This document shows, one piece after another, positions 1-11,303 of a stretch of 64,000 nucleotides of DNA. The stretch is from assembly GCA_013398295.1 (NCBI GenBank), contig VZSF01004851.1, positions 1 to 64,000 on the forward strand, given 5' to 3'. Every line of letters starts with the position of its first letter. Within the stretch, counting starts at the first letter, position 1. The translations under genes were made by a program, and so were the position numbers. Below the pieces are notes generated by a model. That model did no database searches, had not been told where the DNA came from, and was given only the letters and a program-made list of their open reading frames with translations. Origin of the DNA: Chionis minor (Eukaryota > Chordata > Aves > Charadriiformes > Chionididae).

Positions 1-17
1 TGATTCTATGATTCTAA
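1..17 (+). mobile_element. CR1 LINE 3' terminus, cut by window edge
   Basis: The first bases contain two copies of ATTCTA separated as in the CR1 3' terminal repeat (ATTCTATGA-type units). The same tip closes the CR1 copy ending near 34647. The body of the element would lie before base 1, so only the tip is visible. The orientation follows from the ATTCTATG sense of the repeat. It is very short, so an accidental match is possible. Confidence 0.55.
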
Positions 18-152
18 GAGTAGCAGCTGTTCACTTACCGTATCTTTTAACATTATTTGACCACAGAACAAATTTGCAAGAAAAAGAAGCAGACCTAAAT
101 ACTAGACTTAAATTTAATTTCCTGGAAACCTTAACTTTGCAAATGCTTTTTT

Positions 153-217
153 GGAGGAAAAATGGAATTTTTTCCATTTTTTCCAAATTTTTTTTTCGGA
201 GGAAAAATGGAATTTTT
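153..217. repeat. Two direct copies of a 20-bp purine/AT motif
   Basis: The 20-bp motif GGAGGAAAAATGGAATTTTT occurs at 153-172 and again at 198-217, 45 bp apart. Between them lie T-rich stretches and a small palindromic GGAA...TTCC segment. It looks like a local duplication or decayed minisatellite. No gene is associated with it. Confidence 0.7.
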
Positions 218-223
218 CGGAGG

Positions 224-3200
224 TCAAAGAAACACTGGTCTCTTTTCAGTGTACAGAGGTGACACCCTGCTGACGCGGGATGTAGGTCAAGTGTCTATGA
301 TTATCTCATTCTTCCCAGTGACCATATTCTCCAGGACTACTGTACTGCCTACGTCTGTACTGGCACACTTTGCAGGGAATTTACAATTGTGTTGTTAAAC
401 TAAACTATGTTTTGGGGTTTGTTTTTTTAAAAAATACCACCCAAAGCAGAGTAGTTTCCTTTAGGTTTGTGCTTGTCCTCTGCTTAACCATGTCTGCATC
501 CTCAGTGCTTTTCATTCTCTCTGTACATCTGACGCAATCACAACACGTAAGACAGAGGAGGCTGGAAGAGCTGCCAAACAGCAGTAACAGCTGAGTTCTG
601 CCTGCTTCCCTCTTAGTGGGGACGGTAGTTTCAGTCCCTTTCTTCTGTTCTGCGCCACAGGATCAAACATCTCAAGGAGAAACTTTATAAATGCTAGTAG
701 CATTAAGTATCTTAATGAGGACATGAAATGGAAATAGTGGTGGAGGAGGACTTTAGGACCACTTTTAATGCATGTGATGAAACTTTCTAAACTAACCATT
801 AAATAAGAGTCTCAGGTTTTAGGACACTGATTGTGTCTGATAGAAAATCTTAGCTGTCCTAAGAAAAATGCAACCTCTCAAAGTTTTTACCTGGTTTCGG
901 TACATAAATTCCTCCTGTTTCAATGCTGTCTGTGGGCTCACTTTTTCCCTGCAGCCCCAATGGGGCTATTCATATGTGCTCATTCTGGTGAGATGGTTAT
1001 AGTCAGCGTTTTGCCTCCAGTCCCTCATCACAGCAGTCCACCTTTCACGTAGTCATGACCTTACAGCACCAGCCTTTTCATCACAAAGAACTCCAAAGTT
1101 TTTTAGGTAGGACTTTAACTCCTCCTCTACCATAATGAAGTCTGTAGGAAAAACAACGACGCACAAGGATGCTGTGCAATTTCTAAGTGATCCCAATAGC
1201 ATCTCCTCACATAGGTTTGTAAGCAATCTGAGTGTTTAAGTGATCCATAATGCATGTAAGTAATGTCTCCTTTTTCTTAAAATGTTAGTAGGAAATTCAT
1301 TAACTAAAACACCTGGTTAAGGTAGAGTTAATTATCTGAGGGCTTCTTTGTGCTCTTGCAGAATATCAGGTTCAGCAGAACTCTAAGAATCAGAAAACTC
1401 AGAGTTTTAGACTTCCCAGCCCACTTTAGATTACAGGGTCAGTTCCATGAAGCTAAACCTAGCACAGTAAACAGAGCCAAATTCCTTACAAATACAGGCA
1501 TTCCTACTTGCAATTCCCAGCTCTGGCAGGGTCGAGGTTAGGAGAACAGATATGTTCTTAACTCTTCATTTCCTGCTTTTAAAATCTTGAGTTATGCTTA
1601 AATTCGTATTCTGGAAGGGAGATGTTATTGTCCAGCCTTACTTAATTAATTGTTTTACCAGCAAATTGTCAGCCCATAAAATTGCAGTTCACTGAAAACT
1701 AAAACTGAGGACAGCAAGAAATAAATTTAATTATACATAAACTCGATTATTTGTTGTGATATATAATGACATAAAAATAAATTTTTTTATTTTCAGAATT
1801 TCTGTCAGGATGCTGAAATATTCCAGGATATTATTGTATCCTGACTATGGGGTTCGTTTTAATTGTTTGGGGGATATACTGTATTTGTCCTATGAGTAAG
1901 AAATTTACAGCTGAAAAAATAAGGCGGTGGGTTTTGGAGTTTGTTTATGGAAGCAAAGGAGTAATTGCGCACTATACCTTGTGTTCCCCACTGTACTCTG
2001 TAATATTGAGTGGCTTCTGTCTGGTTTTAATTTAGTAATTACTATGTATTATTTTCATACAAATTCATTAATACTGAGTTATCTAATGATTCATCTAACA
2101 CCAAGTTTTTGAACTCTGATGCACTGCAAGAGTAAGTAAATGGCCACACTTCTGTAGGAACAACTGTATTTTCTCTCTCCTTTTAAGCCAGCTAAGCAGT
2201 ATAGCTTTATTTAATTCAAACATCAGGTGGTGCCTCTCAAGCCTTCTCTTTTCTGTGCATTCTCTTTTCACTTCAGAACAGCTTACCCCATGTAATTCCA
2301 TGCCTCATATGAAATATTATTGTCTAAATAAATCTCTGGTTACAAAATATATTTGAAGCTGGTTCCCATCAAAACAATTGAGGAGGAATCACGGGTTTAT
2401 CCCAAATGTCTTTTATTTTTCATTTAAGAGAAACCATCAACTCTACTGATTGCTGCCTGCTGATGGATAAATGTCATTGTCATATTCTCTGGTCTGTGTC
2501 CCTGCATGTCCACTGTGGCACTGCATCAACAGTGTAATAGCAGGGACTGCACTGGCAGAGCACTCCAATCAAGTTTACACAAAACTGATGGGGTAGGGCT
2601 CAGGGGAGCTTGGTTGATGGATGATCTTCATGCTGACTCCCTGCAAAGTGGGGCATGTCACCCTATCAGAATACACGTCCAAAGTTAAAACAGATGTGTG
2701 AATTTTGAAACAGCTGAATTGGGAAGCGTGCTGTTCTCCTTATTCGCCAGGTTAGGAGCTCAGCATCCCCTCTCATTACTGACTCTGGCACAAGCCGTAA
2801 CTTCTCTTACCTTTCTGGGCTCTAAAAGCACATGATTACAATCCCCTGTTTCTCAGGTTGTTCATTAAGACGATTCTCTGTCTATTCTTCTTTCTATGCA
2901 GAAAAACTGACTTAATCCAAGAGCCTGCTGTGAATTCACGCTTTCTCAGAGCTTTCCAAACACCTACACCAGAGATGCCACTTGGAATACCACCATGTGT
3001 GCATCATATATGCACAGCCTTACAGGCATCCCAGGAACACGTATTCCCAAACACCTCAAAGATACTGTTTTTCCCACTACCCCGGGCTACACACGTCAGG
3101 AGTTCTGAAGTGTTTCTACTTGGTGTAACTCGTCTGTGGCTTGCTTCCACCTGAGACAGAGTCCTCATTTGCCTGCACCTTCCAGCACCCGTACTTACTG

Positions 3201-3495
3201 TTGCCCCTCTGACATCATGTCTAGACATCTGCCGCCCTCAGCTCTGCAGGGAGTGGGGCAGATGAGACAAGCAGGGGCTGCAAACGCTGCTGTGACATGT
3301 TATCAAGACCAATCCTCTGGCTCATTTGCTGGGCCTCGCATTGGTTACTAGCACCAGTCTCAAACCAGCAGTTCTCCAGCACACCAGCAGCTTGACTTTC
3401 AAGCTGGCAGTTGTTGTATGCTTCCTCAGGCCATGCTGGTGTGCTACAAAACCTTCACCAGGCTCCTGCTGGGAGTAAGCGGGAGTGGGAGGAGG
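224..3495. other. Non-coding stretch, nothing recognised
   Basis: Open frames here are short and occur on both strands at the level expected by chance. No CR1 body, LTR, RNA gene or convincing exon was recognised. The composition is AT-rich apart from a somewhat more GC-rich part near 3.1-3.5 kb. Confidence 0.5.
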
Positions 3496-3533
3496 CTGTC
3501 TTCTGCGTATCTGTCTTCTGCCTATCTGTCTGC
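3496..3533. repeat. 15-bp tandem repeat, about 2.5 units
   Basis: The unit CTGTCTTCTGCSTAT is present at 3496-3510 and 3511-3525 with one mismatch. It is followed by a partial third unit starting CTGTCTGC. This is a short, probably neutral, tandem duplication. Confidence 0.7.
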
Positions 3534-4912
3534 TTCCCTGAAAGGAAGCTACGGTACCACCAGAACAAAGCTGCAGCCATTCAGGGCTTCCTTAACTCTG
3601 TCTTTTCTTCCATCTCCTTCAGAGGAGCTTACTTTAATCAACTAACAACATACAGAGATCCCCTTGTCACCTGAAAAAGCTGTGCACAGTGGGTTTGGGG
3701 CAAAAATAGCGTATTTTGTATCAAAATTCCTCAGTGTCAAAGTCAATTTTTTTAACACATTGCTGTGAGGAGGCAAAATATCTCTTTTTGTTAGTCTATA
3801 TTTTGCTTTACTGATCCAGGCAAAGGGATTAGTTCTTCATTGTCTGTCCAGCAAATGTCCTTCCTCTCTTTACCTCCTTCTTTTAAAATTTCTACTTTTG
3901 CAAATTTGTGTAACATTTACTTCCTTATCACATAGACCTGCAGCATTTTTGTACCTGAGCCAATAACTATTTCTCTGACAGCTAGTTGAAATTCTTCTAG
4001 GACAGGGATTTTCCTTCATGAATTAGCACCTGGAAAATACCTATATTTATATCACAGTCAGTAAATAATAATTCTAAAAAAATAGAACCAGATTATTAAT
4101 ATCTCATATATATGATTAGAGAAAAATGTAGGACAATAGGAATACATTCTGTAAACTCAGTTTCATGTTGTTTTCCTATTGTGTGTTGTATATATAAAGG
4201 TGTTTCTTAATTTTCCTCATACTTCTAAACTTATGACATAGATTCTGCTGTAGTTTCTACTGCAGAGGAAAGTGCTGGTGCAAAAGCACCATCTGAGGAA
4301 CAACTGGTAACAGCTTCACTGCCTGCTGAATAGCAATGCCTAGGTACATGCCATTGGTAAGAAGCATTCAAACGGTAGAAGAGAGTTTTCTCAATAAAGG
4401 ATTATTTTTAATATAAAAGAGATGTCTTGAGGCACCTCTCTTGCTATTGACTGCATGCATGTACTTCTGGTTTCTTAGATATATTAAGAAAGAGTGCCTG
4501 CATTCTGCTCTGCTAGAGCAAAATATAAAATCTCCAACAATTGCTTCCTTTTATATTTTTAATTCCATAAGTAAGAAGAAATTACTCATAATCAGTTAGA
4601 AGGGAAGATGAATATGGGAAAAGACTTACTTGTTAAATATGTTCACTGCTTACAGAATCATCTCTCTGATCTGCGCTTCAACTAGGTTCTTATTCTCACA
4701 TATTTCTCTGTACAATGAAATCTTACTGGTTTTGCCTGTGAAATCTGAATTCAGAGTGTTCTCTACTTCCCAGCACATTTGGTCCACAACCTAAGGACAC
4801 TAATTCTTAGTCTCGCTACCTGAACTAACCTATTTCCCCAAACTTTTAACTTTGTATACTAGCTCATCACTTGCTCATTCTGAGCTCAAATGCACTTACT
4901 TCCTTTGGCCCA
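3534..4912. other. Non-coding stretch, nothing recognised
   Basis: The sequence is AT-rich with only short chance open frames. No repeat family or exon was recognised. It lies downstream, on the minus strand, of the candidate terminal exon ending at 4913 and could include its 3' UTR if that gene is real. Confidence 0.45.
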
Positions 4913-5096
4913 CTATTGATGTTGGTATGGGTGAGTGTTAGAGCACAGGTTATCTTCTCCGAGGCAAAGAAAAACTCCTTCTGACACAGAAGAGCTGCAA
5001 GTGGTTAATCCCTGCTGTGTCCTGGCCCTGCAGAGCTGCATGGGTGCATCCATCAGCCTTCCCCCGAGAGCTGGCTCAGTAGCACGCATCTGACAC
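4913..5096 (-). CDS. Candidate terminal exon, set 2 (unrecognised protein)
   Basis: On the minus strand a pyrimidine-containing acceptor ending TGTCTGCAG precedes base 5096. From there a frame starting in phase 2 stays open for 60 codons to a TAG at 4913-4915. The phase fits the donor of the candidate exon at 5944-6134: AG plus the first G gives an Arg codon. The predicted end is polar and Cys-containing, finishing in ...PYQHQ. No domain or family was recognised. No internal donor is convincing, so it is best read as a last exon. The call rests on splice grammar only and could be chance. Confidence 0.33.
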
Positions 5097-5943
5097 CTGC
5101 AGACATGAGGTGCAGGACTTTGCATTCACAGTAAGGCTTCCTCAAATACTGCTCTACAAAACTACTAAATTAAAGTAAGATGCCCTGTGTCCATAAAAGA
5201 GCTGCAGAAATCAGGTTTTCAAAGATTATAAACTGTTAAAAAATGACAAAGTCAGTATTTGTGTTCCAGAGCTCATAGTGTAATATGCAAAAACCCTTTT
5301 TCATCCTTGGTGAAAACCCTCAAGGAAGCACATGTGCTGCTATGGTAGGATAGGAACTGCACGGTACTGCTCTAGATTTACATTAGAATTCTTTCTAAAA
5401 AGACCTTTTCTGTGCCTGTTCAAATGCTGTGTTCAAGAAAGGGTCTTGATACTGCCTCTGTTGACACTAAATCAAACCTTCATTTGGCACCAGGTGCTTC
5501 AGGTTAAATAAATTTGATTTGGAGTTACTGAATTAATTTGAAAAAGTGTTTGCATGAATAGAAACGAGAGACTCGGAATGTAATGCAGCAGGTCCTCCTG
5601 TGGAACTAAAGAGACAGGAGGAGGAAACTGTTCCCTCACTCCTGCTCGCTGAAATGTCTTCCTGCCGAGCATTGTAACAAAAACCCTCCCTACCCGGCTT
5701 CTGAAACGTGAAGGGGGGGTCTATCTGAACTATTGATTGCCCAACACAAACGAGCTGCATAGGTTACTTGCATTTAATAGGGAGGGAGACAGATTTTGTG
5801 TCTGGCTTACAAGAAGCAGTCATTTCAAACAAGTCTTTTACTGCCAGAAGAAGTCAGGTAATTTTTAACTGTCTCTAAATAGATATTTGTATGTCATCCC
5901 ATATAAGAGCTAATAGATGTGCATACACTGAAAGTCCATTTAC

Positions 5944-6134
5944 CTCTGTTGCAGACAGACACAAGACATCTCTGCTCTCCCAGATGACTGCAAGTCCTGC
6001 AGACATGGTTGATGCGATGCAGAGCCCAGGCTAAGAGACTCTACTTCTTGGAAAAGGGTTACACCGGCACCAAACAATCCAGACTCCAGCAGGTTTCCAG
6101 CAGCTTGATCCATGTCAAGTAAGTTCCCGTTCAC
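5944..6134 (-). CDS. Candidate internal exon, set 2 (unrecognised protein)
   Basis: Read on the minus strand, an acceptor with a pyrimidine tract ending CCCTTCCTAG precedes 6134. A donor CAGAG|GTAAAT follows 5944. The 191 bases are open in phase 0, ending in phase 2, and give 63 residues. These begin VNGNLLDMDQAAGN and are acidic, Leu/Gln/Ser-rich and plausible as soluble protein. The 5' phase matches the candidate exon at 6506-6545 and the 3' phase matches 4913-5096. No family is recognised. It is one of the better-looking exons in the window, but without a homology search it remains inference. Confidence 0.4.
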
Positions 6135-6505
6135 CTAGGAAGGGTTGTATGCATTTACCTTACCTTGTGACTTGAGGAGGGGTAGTAGTCCAACATTCTT
6201 TTTCCAATTCTAAATGTTTATTTGCTTATTCACAGAAAATCCTGCTATCTACACCTGCGTGTCTATTTGAATAGACTTTCTTGTGAAATAAGATAAGCAA
6301 ACAAAAACAAATTTAAAAGTCAAAATTAAGCAGAGTTTTGTTGTAAAGATACCTTTGTGTGGAGGATAAGAAAAGGCAGAGATTGCATATAGAAAATTGC
6401 TTTGAAGAAACTGCATAGTCATTCTGAAGAATTTGAAACAGTTGCAGACAGAAATTGTGCTGTTCTTAAAACTGACAAGCCTATTTCAGACATCAGCTCA
6501 TCTAC

Positions 6506-6545
6506 CTTGATGGTGAGTTCTGCATGCAATGCAGCCAACTGGCTT
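6506..6545 (-). CDS. Candidate small internal exon, set 2
   Basis: This is a 40-base segment on the minus strand between acceptor TTTTATTTTGTAAG and donor CATCAAG|GTAGAT. In phase 2 it encodes about 13 residues (SQLAALHAELTIK) and ends in phase 0, which joins directly to the candidate exon at 5944-6134. The joined product would be a short helical stretch followed by an acidic segment. Small size makes chance occurrence easy. Its main support is phase agreement with the next exon. Confidence 0.3.
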
Positions 6546-8327
6546 CTTACAAAATAAAATCTCACAGCATGCTGGCGCAAAAGCAATAAACCCTTCTGTG
6601 CGAATTTTAGCCTCCAGTACATAGATCAGATACTAAAGAGCAGAATAATTATTTACTCAATAAATGTTTGATGGACAAACCGAGAATAGAAGCAGGCAGA
6701 GAAACATTGCATTTCTATTATCTCATTTGCAAATCAGGTATAAGCTTGGAAAAAATGATGATAACCCTGATAATTCCTTTTATTTACACCAGTGTAACTC
6801 TGGGAATAGGATAAATACTCTGCTCATGCATAGAATATATATAGGACATATACTCTATAACTTTAGGGAATATGATCCTGCTTTGCAGCTCTCAGTCTCA
6901 GGTCTCTCTACATTTTCAAGTGCAGCCCAAGCTGACTATGGATTTCAGCTAACATAGCTGTGTCTGCCCAAGGAGCAGTTCTGGACAGGTTTGTAGTATA
7001 GTGTTGACAGGGTTATGCAAGCTGTTAGCATGGCAGTGGACTTGCCTTTATCAGAGCTGAGAGTGGAGGTTTTACTCATACACATAATGTACAGCCTTCC
7101 TGCTTTAGCTGCCCCTAGATGATGAATGCTTCGTCTCTACAAACAGATTCTTTCCATGCAAACTATTATTCCACAAAGTTTACCTATAATGTGGAAAAGG
7201 ATAAATTGCATACTACAGATGTTTATGTATCTAGTAAAACATTATGTTTGCAAAGTTAAATGCGGGACCCTTCTCTCTGTGCAAAGAAAGCGTGCAGCTG
7301 ATGAAAGGGGAATTTTAATCAGCATGGAGTACCAGCATTTTAAGAGGTGCATTGTTGTTTCTGTATAAGCTTTTTAAAAGCACTCTGATGGTCTGGTTTT
7401 TATCCCAGTGAAATCTGTGTATGACTGAGTTCTTCTAAAAATACCACTTTGTCCTAGAAGGCCTAGAAAGCCTAAATGTAGTAATAAATCATATCTACTT
7501 CAAAAAGTTTATATACTGTAGTGGGAAAATAAAGTGGAGTTCCATTTCCACTGACTTTTGCAGAAAGCTGTAAGTACCATTTCTAATCTGCCTAAATGGC
7601 TTGGAGAGGGTTTATCTGGGAAATTGCACTTCTTTATATGGTATCCTTCCATTTTGATGCTGAAAGACGTGTTCAAAGTATGATCTTTAAAAATCAAAAG
7701 GGAGCTGACAGCAAGATATTCTCTGTGAGGAGATGTTGACTTTGCAAGCTCGTCCAAAAGATTGGAATCCAACATTCTCTGCATGCTGCAGTCCCAACCA
7801 TTCTTACGTGTTCTGTCGCACAGCAAGAAAACATTGTGGGGTTTTCTTTATCTGTATGGGATTCTGCATGCTAGGAGTTTAAATTTGGGCTGTTCTGTCA
7901 GACCATTACATAACAAGGAGAGATGGAAACTTGAAGATTGAAAGAATTTGCAAACATTTTAGTAGTTAGATTTGAGTTAAGAGTTACTAGAACTTCCAAA
8001 AAGTCATATTTGTTGCATTTAAGAAGAAAGAAAAAGTATTTAAAGTAAGATAATTGGTATGTAATGCATGGAGAATTGTGGAAGTGGGTAAATTATTTCT
8101 CAGCATTCACAACGTGGGGTTTTTTTCTGTTGTTGTTAAAGCATTAGAAATCACAGCAAAACAGGAATTGCAGTTGTGACTGAGTTTCTTAAGATAGCTG
8201 TAGAAGAATATATGCATCTTCATACGTCTACTCAGCTGTTTTTCTCATCTGTTTTGGGGATTCTTGAGGCAGTATTGGATTGAAAAAAGTCTGAGCTACT
8301 GTGGTTTTCATGGAAAAAAGCTCTTAC
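6546..8327. other. Probable intron or intergenic DNA
   Basis: Between candidate exons of set 2 lies AT-rich DNA. A 105-codon open frame on the minus strand at 7509-7826 has acceptor-like sequence upstream (ending GCGACAG). No convincing donor of the right phase follows, so it was not called as an exon. Nothing else was recognised. Confidence 0.4.
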
Positions 8328-8422
8328 CTTTGACATACGCATTTTCTTGAGGAGATAAAAAAATAAATCTGGTGCATGGGGTAATACTGACAGTCGCACA
8401 CGGGCAAGCTGATACACAGAAC
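8328..8422 (-). CDS. Candidate internal exon, set 2 (strong splice sites)
   Basis: On the minus strand a long pyrimidine-rich acceptor (TTTTCTTCTTGCATTTCATACAG) ends just before 8422. A near-consensus donor TCAAAG|GTAAGA follows 8328. The 95 bases start in phase 1 and end in phase 0, encoding 31 residues that begin SVYQLARVRLSVLP and end in a basic KKMRMSK. This is the best pair of splice sites in the 4.9-10.3 kb cluster. The peptide resembles a helical repeat segment, but no family is recognised. The next exon downstream with a matching phase was not found with certainty. Confidence 0.45.
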
Positions 8423-9741
8423 CTGTATGAAATGCAAGAAGAAAATTTTGCATCTGGAAAGGAGTAGTAAGAAATACATTATTTGTAGGTTATTTTGGTT
8501 TCCCTTCTCTCTGTGGCTCACTGGTTTTACTTCTGTTCCTCTGTGAGTTGCTCCGGAGGCATTAAAGCTAAATGAGACCTCTAACTTGGACTTGGAAATA
8601 TATGGCCCATCTGACACCTGTGGTTTTTCATCTGGTACTTAAGCTTTTTAGTCTTAAAAGTTGACAGGAAAGTGTAAATGACAACCTCAGCTGTCAGGTA
8701 GCATAATTTGAAAACATGTATGTTCTCTCTGCCATTGAAAGCCATTTTTTTTCCAATCAAAAAAATCCAGTAAAATGAGTTCAAATGGAAAAACATATTT
8801 AAGAAAGAATATTTTGCTTTAATTTCAAAATTACAGAATATAGAAAGATTTCTTGATAATTTGGAAGTCATCAATATCAACATGTATTGTCATTACTACA
8901 CCGTGACTGTTTTAGATCCAGTTTTGTGAAATGGCTCTATTATTTGTTCTCATAGTACTGTTGTAATATTGTTGATATATTACTCTGCTGCATAACACCT
9001 CTCTTTTTGTGTCATTGGACCCATTTCTGTGCCACTTAACATTTCCCCGTGAGGTATGATTTGACATCCCAGGATAATCACATTTTGTTTGCTTAAGCAA
9101 CCGTAAATTTTTGAGTGCAGAGGGCAGAAAACCTTGCTTTGGTTCTTTTTTTTCCTTCATATCTTCTGTGAGAGGATTGAGATTTGCCAAGAAAAATCTC
9201 TTTTCATGCTTTTCATCACACTTCTTCTCTCGGAGCTTCATAGCAGAAATCACTAAGTCTGTGGACTGAGATTCTTTGTTTTTCTTTTGATGTCCTTTCC
9301 ACCTCCTTGATGCCCCCTCAGCTGAGCAAGCTCAGCTCCTGGCATTACTGAACCGGGCCGTGGAGCTCGCGTAACCTGAAAATACCTTTTTTGGCCATCT
9401 TACTTTTATGGACAACCAGTGCCCCAATCTGATTCTTCCGGTAGCTCAGCAAATATTTGTACAACCTGCCACCAAAACAAAAGTACCTTTAAGTATTTAC
9501 TTAGAAATTTTACAATTTCCAGTGTGCAGCCTTCTCGTATCAGCCTATCTGGTAGCTCTCAAGCTGAAGATTCACTTCAACTCTCTTTTGCATAGTTGAA
9601 ACTCTCTTGTCTTTGGAGTGGTGCTGTGGTGAAAAAAGAATAAAAGGCAACAATAGGACTGGCTGATTATTCTTGCTAATGTAAAAAGACTCGGGAATAC
9701 ATTTTCTAGGAATTGACTCAGAACCAGTGGCAAGTCACTCA
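8423..9741. other. Probable intron with one long minus-strand open frame
   Basis: A 113-codon frame open on the minus strand (8912-9253) is Lys/Asn-rich and looks protein-like. No donor in the phase needed for the exon at 8328-8422 was seen, and two alternative upstream acceptors lead into different frames. It may contain a further exon of set 2, possibly damaged. The remainder is AT-rich with nothing recognised. Confidence 0.4.
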
Positions 9742-9893
9742 GGTTGTTATGTTCTGCTTGACATTTGAGAAGTGTGCATTTCTTCCCAGACTGCAATAAA
9801 CTGACCATACATAGAGAGAGGTGGACTTTTTCCATCCAGAACTGCTGGGCTTCAAATGTTCCAATGAAACCACCTGAAGTTCTTCATTAAGAC
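9742..9893 (-). CDS. Candidate exon start, set 2 (3' boundary unknown)
   Basis: An acceptor ending TTGCTTTCAG precedes 9893 on the minus strand. In phase 1, the phase left by the exon at 10035-10289, the frame is open for about 50 codons to a TGA at 9739-9741. It begins with a Gly codon completed across the junction and continues LNEELQVVSLEHLKP. The true donor is uncertain; a weak TCTCTAT|GTATGG lies inside, so the exon is probably shorter than given. The product is unrecognised. Confidence 0.3.
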
Positions 9894-10034
9894 CTGAAAG
9901 CAAGGTTCTTGGATTGCTCCATGACATTTTCAATCTTTCTTTGGGACTGTAATCTTATTCTCTCCTTTTCTTACTGTTATTTCATTCCTCTTATTCATTT
10001 GGCAGTTCCATCATGCTGTGAAAATTATGCTTAC

Positions 10035-10289
10035 CATTCTCGGGTACCATTTCTATCGAAAAAGGGGAATTGTATGTAGTGTGAAATAAATGTTTGGAAA
10101 TGCCTAAAGGAAGCTCACTGCTGAAGAATAACCAACTGGAAAAGACAGCGGTATGTTTTTGTCCCTTCATAGAAGTAAGGATTTCTCTCAGTTGTGTTTG
10201 TACTTTCACTTGGACATATTTCTCTAAGCATTTTTCACTGCTCCTAAACCTCAAAGGTGAATAAAAGGGAAGTTTGCTTTCAGATAGGG
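10035..10289 (-). CDS. Candidate internal exon, set 2, 255 bases
   Basis: Minus-strand acceptor ACATCCTAG follows a pyrimidine-rich run. The donor is GAGAATG|GTAAGC. All 84 complete codons are open, phase 1 to phase 1. The peptide starts LSESKLPFYSPLRF, has a basic middle and a hydrophobic AVFSSWLFF segment, and ends IEMVPENG. The outgoing phase fits the acceptor at 9893. A CACTAAC branch-point-like sequence sits unusually close to the AG, so the exact acceptor is doubtful. No known domain was recognised. Confidence 0.4.
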
Positions 10290-11211
10290 CTAGGATGTTA
10301 GTGAGTGTTTGGGAGAGTTGGACATGTTCACACAAGGCTCAAAATTATTATCCACTTGAGCTACTGTAACCAAGCAAAAGGCAAATCCTTTAGTTTTCCA
10401 AGATGATTCTGAGATTGTAGCTCCTGCAGGTTCTTTATTTATTTGGATTATTCGTGGCTTAATTCAGCTATTTAGTATCAGCCTGTTCAACATACAACAT
10501 GTACTTCTAACTGTTCAGTCTGCAAATCAAAGAGCATTTCACAGCTTGCTTTAGTCTTGGTTTAAGGGCAAGATTAATGCTGTTTTGATTAAAGAAAATT
10601 TAGGTTTCTCCTGTTGGACCGATCAATTTTGTTTGCAGTTCCAAAAGAAACATTTCAGGTCAATCAAAAAAATTTCAGCAAAATAAAGTTGAAAATTATT
10701 TGAAATGGAAAGAAATCCTTCATTTGACAAAAGATGGTTCATGTGGATTTTAAAAATCATGTTAAAACATTTTTGGAGGGGTAAAAGTCTTGCCTCAAGT
10801 TAGAAAAACTAACCACTTCATTTGGAAAATGTTAATACATTGCAGACTTCAGAATTTTATTCCTTGCAGTACTGCTTATTTCTGCCAAACAATTCCAAGA
10901 AAGATGATGAATTTTCAAAGGATTCTTTTGCTACTAAACTCTCACTTTTAATGAAAAATTTTAATGAATATCTTTGCTATGTGTTTGTCTAATGAACACA
11001 TATTCATATATATGAAGTGTATAATGTTATATAACAGTATGAATAATTTTGTAACTTACTTTACATGTGTTACAAAGTTAAAAAATAAAATATTAATACA
11101 TTATCATCAACTTTTAGAAATAGACTTGTATTATAATTTTTATCTGAATCAACTTATCCAAACCTTTAAATTACTTAACTGCCTACATTTTTTTTTTTTT
11201 TCCCAACTACA
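10290..11211. other. AT-rich non-coding stretch, nothing recognised
   Basis: The sequence is AT-rich with no convincing exon, repeat family or RNA gene. It ends in a T-run next to an old CR1 fragment. Confidence 0.5.
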
Positions 11212-11303
11212 TGCTCAGAGCAAGACCTGTTAGATTAGGTTGCTCAAGGCCTAAAATGTGATTATCTACAAGTAGATCCACAGCACCCTCAGGCAGCCTC
11301 AAA
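11212..11303 (-). mobile_element. Old CR1 fragment, minus strand
   Basis: The segment reading GCTCAGAGCAAGACC, then a stretch ending AGGTTGCTCAAGGCCT, and later GATCCACAGCACC...CAGGCAGCCT follows the order of the 3' part of CR1 in antisense. Recognised CR1 motifs here are the 'gctcaRagcagggcc' element, the 'ggttgctcagggcct' element and the 'ccacaacctctctgggcagcct' element. It is diverged and lacks the terminal repeat, so it is an old insertion. Confidence 0.5.
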
